DNA of 64,000 nucleotides from Phytohabitans aurantiacus (GTDB taxonomy: Bacteria; Actinomycetota; Actinomycetes; Mycobacteriales; Micromonosporaceae): positions 24,900-88,899 of the forward strand of contig NZ_BSDI01000025.1 of assembly GCF_027923225.1 (NCBI RefSeq). The letters are read 5' to 3'. How positions within the stretch are numbered: position 1 is the first letter of the stretch; each line of letters opens with the position of its first letter. Positions 58,616-64,000 of this stretch are shown here, in pieces. A program made the translations under genes and the position numbers. The notes beneath the pieces were generated by a model. The model made no database searches. It worked only from the letters and a program-made list of their open reading frames with translations, and was not told the origin of the DNA.

Positions 58616-61327
58616 TCAGCGCCGAAGAAGTCCGTCGAGCACGGCGCGCATGTGCCGCAGGGCGTCGTCGTGGCTCATCGCGCGGCCGGCCCTTCGCTGG
58701 TCACCGGCGGTGGTGAGCGTCGCGCTGACCTCGGTGACCTGCGCCCGCCACACCTCGACGTCGAGCATCCCGGCACCCTCGACGTATCCGAGAACGCGCG
58801 CCGCGTCCGGCAACCGGCCCACCGCCGCCATCATGGTGACGAACTCCACCGCCGCGACACACGTGCCCTGCATGTTTCCGGTGTCGAGCAGCTCGTCCAC
58901 ATGCGACCTGAGCAGGCCGAACGCACCCGCCCGATCGCCGCGTCGCAGCAGCGCCCGAGCGCGCACAGGCTTGTTCGGCGAGTGCGTGTGGTCCGGCACG
59001 CGCACAGCGACCGCCTCGTCGAAGAGCCGCTCGGCCCGCTCACGCTCGCCCTGGCACGCGGCTGAGTAGCCGAGCAGCATCAACGTCCAGTTCAGCAGGG
59101 TCGGCGGCCCGCCGGCACGGTACCGCTCGGCCAGCGCGCCAACGACGGCGTCATGCTCGACGAAACGCCCGGTGAACAGCAGCGCCGCGCCCGCGTCCAC
59201 ATCGGCCTGCTCGGCCAGAAGGCCGTCGCCGCGCCGTCGCCACTCGGCCGCCGCGGCCGGCGCGAGCTCCCCCAGCGTTCCATAGTCCTGGTACGCGGAC
59301 CCGCGTCCGTGCCGCACCAGTGGTTGGTCGGGTTCGCCGTGCCGTTCGACCAGTCGCTCGTATCCGGCCGGGTGCTGGTTCATCCCGTACCGCTTCCCCG
59401 CCCACGCCAGCAGCGCCGGTGCCGCGGCACCGGCTCGGTCGAGGAGGCGCTCAGCCCAATCGCCCACCTCGCAACGCCCGCGCAGGCCGATCTCGGCGGC
59501 GACCGGGCGCAGCAACGCGTACGCGATGTCGTGGTCGCGCTCGCACGCCCAGGCGAACGCGGCCCGCAGGTGCGGCCACAGCTCGTCCAGCCTGGCGACG
59601 CCCTCGACCTCATCGGGTCCGGCGAGCCGTGCCTGTACCCGCCGCAGCTCGTCGCGACACCACCGGGCGTGCCGCGCGGCGAACCTGCCGGCCCGGCCCG
59701 CCGCCGCGAGCCGCTCTCCCGCGAACCGCCGGATCGTCGACAGGAGCCGGAAGCGCGGCCCAGCCTCGACCAGCACCATCGACCGGGCGACCAACTCGTC
59801 CAGCACGTCGACGTCGCCACCCGCGACGGCGGCCGCGGCGGCGCGGTCGAAGGGGGCGGGAAAGACCGACAGCGTCTCCAGATATCCGCGCTGGCGCGGC
59901 GTGAGCAGGGCGTACGACCACTCGATGGTGGCGCGCAGCGTGCGGTGCCGCGCGGCCGCCGTACGCGGGCCGCCGGCCAGCAGGTCGTCCAGAGTGGACA
60001 GCAGCTCGGCCGCGCTGAACGTGGCCGTCCGCGCCGCCGCCAGCTCGATGGCCAGGGGTACGCCGTCGAGGCGGGCGCAGACGCGCTCGGCGGTCTCCCG
60101 GTCGGCGGTACCGCACACGGCCGCCGCGCGCTCCTCGAAAAGTTGGACGGCGTCGGGCAGGTCCAGCGGCGCGACGGTGAGCAGCCGCTCGTGTCCGTGG
60201 CCGAGTCCCAGCCCTTCCCGCGATGTGGCCAGCACCTGGACGTCCGGGCATCCCTCGACGATCGCCTGGGCCAGCGGCGCGACGGCGGCGACGACGTGTT
60301 CGCAGTTGTCCAGTACCAGCAGCGCCCGCCGGGACCGCAGCGCCGCCACGATGGACTCCGCCAGTGACCGCCCGGCGGTCTCGGTGACGCCGAACGGGGC
60401 GGCCACCGCGCGCGGTACGTCCGCGGCCGCGCCGATCTGGCTCAGGTCGACCAGCCAGGCACCGTCCACCCCGTCGACGCGCAGGGCCGCCGCGATCGCG
60501 AGCCGGGTCTTGCCGATGCCACCGGGACCGACGAGCGTCACCACCGGGTACCCGGCGATCGCCTCCTCGACGGCCTTGAGCGCGCCGTCGCGACCGACCA
60601 GCCGCCCGGGCCGGCGCGGCAGGTTTCCTCGCTCGTTCTCGCCGCCCTCGGCGAGAATGCGAGCCTCCAGCGCCCGCAGGCGCGGACCCGGCTCCACACC
60701 CAGGCCGTCGACCAGGTGCCCGCGCGCGGTCCGGTAAGCGGCGAGCGCGTCCACTTGGCGCCCGCATCGGTACTGGGCGGTCATCAGCAGCGCCCACAGG
60801 CCCTCCCGGTGCGGGTAGCGTGCGGTCAGGTCGGTCAGCGGGCCGATCGCGGTCGAGGGCGTGGCGTCGACGCGCGCGCCCAGGTCGGCCTCGACGGCGG
60901 CCAGCCACCGTTCGACGAGCCCGTCGACGGCTGGCGCCAGGCCCGGCGCGGTCAGCCCCGCGAGGGGGTGGCCGGTCCACTCGGCGAGCGCCCCGGCCGC
61001 GTCGCCCGCGTCAAGACGGCGCTGGAAACGCAGCGCGTCGACCGCGTCGGCCGGCACGTCGAGAAGGTACGCCGCACCGGCCCGCCGGATCGAGCCCGGC
61101 CCCAGAGCCGTCCGCAGCCGCGTCAGGTACGACTGGAGCGTGCGGGCGGCGGTGCGTGGCGGGGCGTCGCCCCACACCAGGTCGACGAGGCGCCACTGCG
61201 GCACCGCGGTGCCCGCGGACAGCGCGAGCGCGGCGAGGACCGCCTGGCTCCTGGCCGGGCCGACGTCGACCGGCTCGCCGCCAGCCGTCGTCGCGCCGAC
61301 CCCACCGAGCAGGCGTATCCGCACCAT
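58616..61327 (-). CDS. AfsR/SARP-type transcriptional regulator (OmpR-like HTH, BTAD, NB-ARC ATPase, TPR)
   Basis: 903 residues from MVRIRLLG. OmpR-like winged helix at about 1-90 (VDVGPARSQAVLAALALSAG, TLQSYLTRLRTALG), BTAD helical domain at about 95-235 (FQRRLDAGDAAGALAEW, GLGVEPGPRLRALEARIL), NB-ARC/STAND ATPase at about 255-520 with GPGGIGKTRLA (Walker A) and RALLVLDNCEHV (Walker B), then helical TPR-like repeats to the C-terminus. This layout matches AfsR/large SARP activators. No biosynthetic cluster is visible beside it. The upstream divergent region carries heptamer repeats of the SARP-operator type. An upstream in-frame start (61,366) would add MYCCCAPVERLWG and overlap those repeats, so it is less likely. 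Confidence 0.92.
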   Translation of the reverse strand: MVRIRLLGGVGATTAGGEPVDVGPARSQAVLAALALSAGTAVPQWRLVDLVWGDAPPRTAARTLQSYLTRLRTALGPGSIRRAGAAYLLDVPADAVDALRFQRRLDAGDAAGALAEWTGHPLAGLTAPGLAPAVDGLVERWLAAVEADLGARVDATPSTAIGPLTDLTARYPHREGLWALLMTAQYRCGRQVDALAAYRTARGHLVDGLGVEPGPRLRALEARILAEGGENERGNLPRRPGRLVGRDGALKAVEEAIAGYPVVTLVGPGGIGKTRLAIAAALRVDGVDGAWLVDLSQIGAAADVPRAVAAPFGVTETAGRSLAESIVAALRSRRALLVLDNCEHVVAAVAPLAQAIVEGCPDVQVLATSREGLGLGHGHERLLTVAPLDLPDAVQLFEERAAAVCGTADRETAERVCARLDGVPLAIELAAARTATFSAAELLSTLDDLLAGGPRTAAARHRTLRATIEWSYALLTPRQRGYLETLSVFPAPFDRAAAAAVAGGDVDVLDELVARSMVLVEAGPRFRLLSTIRRFAGERLAAAGRAGRFAARHARWCRDELRRVQARLAGPDEVEGVARLDELWPHLRAAFAWACERDHDIAYALLRPVAAEIGLRGRCEVGDWAERLLDRAGAAAPALLAWAGKRYGMNQHPAGYERLVERHGEPDQPLVRHGRGSAYQDYGTLGELAPAAAAEWRRRGDGLLAEQADVDAGAALLFTGRFVEHDAVVGALAERYRAGGPPTLLNWTLMLLGYSAACQGERERAERLFDEAVAVRVPDHTHSPNKPVRARALLRRGDRAGAFGLLRSHVDELLDTGNMQGTCVAAVEFVTMMAAVGRLPDAARVLGYVEGAGMLDVEVWRAQVTEVSATLTTAGDQRRAGRAMSHDDALRHMRAVLDGLLRR

Positions 61328-61329
61328 GC

Positions 61330-61369
61330 CCCACAGTCTCTCAACCGGCGCACAACAGCAGTACAACAG
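61330..61369. promoter_or_regulatory. candidate SARP operator: heptamer direct repeats with 11-nt period
   Basis: ACAACAG at 61,352-61,358 and an identical ACAACAG at 61,363-61,369, exactly 11 nt apart (heptamer plus 4-nt spacer). Weaker copies continue the phase leftward: TCAACCG at 61,341 (5/7) and CCCACAG at 61,330 (5/7). SARP proteins bind such direct heptamers on one face of the helix. The site lies between the SARP-type gene and the divergent DUF4386 gene, so autoregulation or control of the latter is suggested. Confidence 0.55.
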
Positions 61370-61389
61370 CGATGGTGCACGGTCGGCGC

Positions 61390-62013
61390 ATGAAGCTGTT
61401 CAGCGCGCGTACAGCCGGACTCCTGTACCTCATCGTCCTCGCCTTCGGACTCGCCAGCGAGGCCGCTCTGCGTACCCGGATATTCGTCCCCGACGACGCG
61501 GCGGCGACCGCCGCGAACGCCGCCGAAGCACAGTGGTTGCTGCGCGCGGTCCTGGCGGCGAACCTCACCTACCTCGCGGGCGAGGTCGTGATGACGGCGA
61601 TCCTGTACCTGCTCTTCCGCCGGGTGAGCGAGCCGGTGTCGCTGCTGGCGGCGGCGCTGCGGCTGGTGAGCCTGGCCGTGTTCACGGCGAACCTGTCGAA
61701 CCTGCTCGCCGCGCGGACGGATCCCACGAACGCGCTGCGTCACCTGGAGGCGCACCAGCACGGGTACGCGGCCGGCCTGGTCATCTTCGGGCTGAACTGC
61801 CTCGCCATGGGCCACCTGTTGCGCCACTCAGGACGGACGGCCCTGGGGGTCCTCCTCGGTGTCGCGGGAGTCGGCTATCTCGTCAACAGTTACCTGTTCA
61901 CGCTGGTCCCCGGCTACGGCGGCGAGGCGACACCGGTGCTGCTCGCGCCCGCGCTCATCGCGGAGACGTGGTTCTGTGTGGTGCTGCTGCGCGCTCGATC
62001 ACCGCGCCTGTAG
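61390..62013 (+). CDS. DUF4386 family integral membrane protein
   Basis: 207 residues, six predicted transmembrane helices, beginning ARTAGLLYLIVLAFGLASEAALR and continuing with the DDAAATAANAAEAQWLLRAVLAANL loop typical of DUF4386. The function of the family is not known to me. The ATG at 61,390 is used; an in-frame ATG at 61,372 would add six residues. Divergent from the SARP regulator, with 62 nt between them, and convergent with the glycosyltransferase gene, 1 nt apart. Confidence 0.85.
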   Translation: MKLFSARTAGLLYLIVLAFGLASEAALRTRIFVPDDAAATAANAAEAQWLLRAVLAANLTYLAGEVVMTAILYLLFRRVSEPVSLLAAALRLVSLAVFTANLSNLLAARTDPTNALRHLEAHQHGYAAGLVIFGLNCLAMGHLLRHSGRTALGVLLGVAGVGYLVNSYLFTLVPGYGGEATPVLLAPALIAETWFCVVLLRARSPRL

Positions 62014-62014
62014 C

Positions 62015-63151
62015 TCACGTCTCGGTCAAGGCGGTCAGGCGCGGCAGCAGGCTTGCCGGGCTGGGCATGGCCCGCATCTCGGTCCGAACCTCGGCGACCG
62101 CCTCGCGCAGGGCCGTATCGTGAATCAGGCGGTGGAGTTGGGAGCCGTCGACGTCACCGGTTTCGGAGTAGATTCCCACGCCTCTGTCTCGCACCGCGGC
62201 CGCGTTGATGTAGCGGTCGGCACCGCTGGGCAGGACAAGTTGCGGCACTCCGGCGTCGAGCGCGGTCAGCGTCGTGCCCGCGCCACCATGATGGACGATC
62301 GCGGCGCAGGAGCGCAGGAGCGTGTTGAGCGGGATCCATCCGGCCACGCGCACGTGTGGAGCGAGGGTGCCGAGCGCGGAGGTGTCGACGTCGCCCAGGG
62401 CGAGCACGAGTTCGACGTCGAGTCGCGCCGCGGCGTCGATGATCCGCCGCACCATGTCGAGCCCACCGCGCTCGGGCTCGAGGGTGCCGAGGGTCACGAC
62501 GACGCGGGGGCGATCGATGGCCGGCCGGCGTGACCACTCCGGCAGTACACCGCCTCCGTTGTAGGGCACGTAGCGCATCGACCAGCCGGAAACCGCGCTG
62601 TCGAGCATGCTCGGGGGTACCACGTCGATCGCGGCACCGCGTTGGGGAATCTCGGCCACCGCATGGCGCTCGAACGCCTCCGCCATGCGGTCGCGGTACA
62701 GCTCAGCCAACCCGTCGGTGCGCGCGAAGCCGAATCCATGTGTCACCAAAGGGATTCCGAGTTTGCCGGCAACGACCGTGCCAGCACCGTCCACTTGAGA
62801 CTGCACCACCAGGTCGGGGCGCCAGGCGACGGCGACGTCGAGAGCACCGTCGACCAGGAGGTCAGACAGCACCGCGAGGTAGTCGATCGCCTGCCGCAGG
62901 TCCCACAGTTTCGCACCGCGCAGCGACCGCAGGCGCTCGACGAGTTCCGGCCGTTCCCGCAGGACCCGCGCGCGGGCAGCCGCGAACCCGGTCGCCCCGT
63001 CGACCACGGCCAACCCGGCCCGCTCGACGGCCAGCGCGGGGCCTGCGGTCACCACGAGCACATCGTGGCCGGCGGCCCGCAACGCCCAGGCGAGCGGAAC
63101 CATCGGGAACACATGACCGATGCCGGGAGTGGAAACGAACAGTACCCGCAC
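62015..63151 (-). CDS. GT-B glycosyltransferase (UGT/macrolide glycosyltransferase-like)
   Basis: 378 residues. N-terminal Rossmann domain (VRVLFVSTPGIGHVFPMVPLA) and C-terminal nucleotide-sugar domain with PRVVVTLGTLEPERGG and the acceptor/donor signature HHGGAGTTLTALDAGVPQLVLP (about 290-312), as in family 1 glycosyltransferases that act on natural products. GTG start at 63,151 with GGGAG upstream; the longer frame upstream reads through the intergenic region. No sugar or polyketide genes accompany it here, so substrate is unknown; self-resistance by drug glycosylation is one option. Confidence 0.9.
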   Translation of the reverse strand: MRVLFVSTPGIGHVFPMVPLAWALRAAGHDVLVVTAGPALAVERAGLAVVDGATGFAAARARVLRERPELVERLRSLRGAKLWDLRQAIDYLAVLSDLLVDGALDVAVAWRPDLVVQSQVDGAGTVVAGKLGIPLVTHGFGFARTDGLAELYRDRMAEAFERHAVAEIPQRGAAIDVVPPSMLDSAVSGWSMRYVPYNGGGVLPEWSRRPAIDRPRVVVTLGTLEPERGGLDMVRRIIDAAARLDVELVLALGDVDTSALGTLAPHVRVAGWIPLNTLLRSCAAIVHHGGAGTTLTALDAGVPQLVLPSGADRYINAAAVRDRGVGIYSETGDVDGSQLHRLIHDTALREAVAEVRTEMRAMPSPASLLPRLTALTET

Positions 63152-63259
63152 GCGATGACTCCCGACGTTGAGCCGACATTGAGGATCAAGTGTGTCCCTT
63201 GCGTGAAGGTGGTGTGCAGACGGGGTAAGGCGGCCCGTCAACGGGGATACCCTCCGTCC
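63152..63259. promoter_or_regulatory. divergent promoter region, glycosyltransferase / small membrane protein
   Basis: 108 nt between divergent genes. It contains the relatively AT-rich stretch gacattgaggatcaagtgtg near 63,175, a likely place for promoter elements of either gene. No operator symmetry recognised. Confidence 0.35.
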
Positions 63260-63787
63260 ATGCAGACCCTGACCCGCGTGCGCGTCTGGCTCATGGTGTT
63301 CGTCATCGGCCTCGTCGTCAGCGGCGTCACCGCGTTTCCGCTCGAAAGCGAGACGCGCCTGCTGGCAAAGCTTGTGCACGCCGACTGGTCACCCGCTCCC
63401 GAGCACCTGCCCGCCCTCGTCGACTGGGTCGACCGCGTGCACCACGGCGTCGCACAGACCAATCAGGACTATCCGTTCCTGGCCTACGGCACCGACTGGC
63501 TGGCGTTCGCGCACCTTGTCATCGCCGTCGCGTTCTGGGGCCCGTTGCGCGATCCGGTGCGCAACATCTGGGTCGTCCACTTCGGAATGATCTCCTGCGC
63601 CGCCATCGTCCCGCTCGCCCTCATCGCCGGTCCGATCCGCGGAATCCCCTGGGGTTGGCAGCTTGTCGACATCTCCTTCGGCGTCGTCGGCGTCATCCCC
63701 CTGATCTTCGCCGAACGCGCCATCCGCCGCCTCGCCACCGAAGCGCCCCCGCCCACACCCGCCGCCGTCGCGACAAGCTCGATCTGA
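63260..63787 (+). CDS. small integral membrane protein of unknown function
   Basis: 175 residues with four hydrophobic helices: VWLMVFVIGLVVSGVTAF (about 9-26), WLAFAHLVIAVAFWG (about 79-93), MISCAAIVPLALIAGPI (about 109-125) and VDISFGVVGVIPLIFAERAI (about 136-155). Between the first two lies an extracytoplasmic segment with WVDRVHHGVAQTNQDYPFLAYGTDW. Basic C-terminal end. The ATG at 63,260 is supported by the position of the first helix. I do not recognise a named function. Confidence 0.8.
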   Translation: MQTLTRVRVWLMVFVIGLVVSGVTAFPLESETRLLAKLVHADWSPAPEHLPALVDWVDRVHHGVAQTNQDYPFLAYGTDWLAFAHLVIAVAFWGPLRDPVRNIWVVHFGMISCAAIVPLALIAGPIRGIPWGWQLVDISFGVVGVIPLIFAERAIRRLATEAPPPTPAAVATSSI

Positions 63788-63838
63788 TCGGGTGATCGAG
63801 CATTTTCCGGGATTGTGCTGGCTCAGAGCGGCTGGGAT

Positions 63839-63863
63839 GCCGCGTTATCCCGGATAACGCGGC
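63839..63863. repeat. perfect 11-bp inverted repeat with 3-nt centre
   Basis: gccgcgttatc-ccg-gataacgcggc. It lies 51 nt after the small membrane protein gene and about 100 nt before the next start. The tight symmetry and TTATC/GATAA half-sites suit a dimeric repressor operator; it could also act as a terminator stem with a minimal loop. Confidence 0.6.
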
Positions 63864-63879
63864 AACGCATCGCCGCGCG

Positions 63880-63927
63880 GCCAGATCTTGGCGCTCCACC
63901 GTCGCCCTGGCGGTTTCAAGATCTGGC
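63880..63927. repeat. 11-bp inverted repeat with 26-nt spacer
   Basis: gccagatcttg (63,880-63,890) and caagatctggc (63,917-63,927) are exact reverse complements, ending 35 nt before the start of the last gene. Candidate second operator, RNA stem-loop or mobile-element end; not decided from this window. Confidence 0.55.
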
Positions 63928-63962
63928 TGCAACACCCACGTTTCTGCAGGTAGGAGTGGGTT

Positions 63963-64000
63963 GTGGCAGAGAGATTGTCCGCGTTGGAGCGGGAACGGAT
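63963..64000 (+). CDS. start of an unidentified gene (first 12 codons)
   Basis: GTG at 63,963 preceded by GGAG 6 nt upstream; the visible peptide is VAERLSALERER, then the window ends. Too little to assign. The charged LSALERER start is compatible with a helix-turn-helix or transposase N-terminus, which would fit the inverted repeats just upstream, but this is a guess. Confidence 0.5.
   Translation, partial: MAERLSALERER

Noticed and set aside
1..64000. tRNA, rRNA, CRISPR arrays and intact insertion sequences
   Set aside because: None recognised by eye on either strand; no transposase of normal length and no target-site duplications were found.

Overview
The window is very GC-rich (above 70 % by eye), and almost every coding frame uses G or C in third position. 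The gene families (WXG100/ESX proteins, EccB/C/D, mycosin, PASTA-less PknB-type kinases, an AfsR/SARP regulator) and the gene order point to a filamentous actinobacterium, most likely a member of the Micromonosporaceae. The taxon is inferred from gene content, not from a marker gene.

Left half (1-34,611, minus strand): one operon. A YbaB/EbfC-like gene and a small helical ESX-associated gene lead into a single 33,579-bp open reading frame (317-33,895) encoding 11,192 residues. It is followed by the first 104 codons of a zinc-ribbon-like protein that runs off the left edge. The giant protein starts with a WXG100-like/CpnT-like export domain and continues with about 1,350 residues of Pro/Gly/Ala-rich linker. 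Then come two in-frame copies of a unit of roughly 2,850-2,990 residues, two copies of a unit of about 1,030 residues, a helical stretch, a set of Rossmann-like cassettes, and a C-terminal HAD phosphatase domain. I found no cysteine in it. Four modules carry an intact HExxH motif with a conserved Glu about 20 residues later. It looks like a type VII-secreted polymorphic effector of extreme size.

Centre (34,703-54,042): a type VII secretion locus split into opposing units. Mycosin (+) is separated by a strong hairpin from an eccD-eccB-esx-esx operon (-). eccC (+) diverges from eccD and is followed by an uncharacterised T7SS protein, a PPE-like proline-rich protein, a MinD-like ATPase, a membrane-anchored fibronectin-III protein, and a moxR-DUF58-TgpA trio whose transglutaminase-like domain has lost its catalytic Cys and His. 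No EccE or EccA is seen in the window.

Right part (54,048-64,000): two tandem, recently duplicated membrane Ser/Thr kinases with different extracellular domains (FN3 and a SapA-like Cys domain). Next come an AfsR/SARP-type regulator with candidate heptamer operators 11 nt apart in its divergent promoter, a DUF4386 membrane protein, a GT-B glycosyltransferase, a small four-helix membrane protein, an inverted-repeat-rich intergenic stretch and the first codons of another gene.

Putting it together (inference): the ESX machine built by EccB/C/D plus mycosin is the likely exporter of the giant protein, the YbaB-like and EspC-like proteins are its co-translated helpers, and the zinc-ribbon protein may be its protective or accessory partner. 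The kinases and the MoxR/DUF58/TgpA trio are plausible regulatory or envelope-assembly partners.
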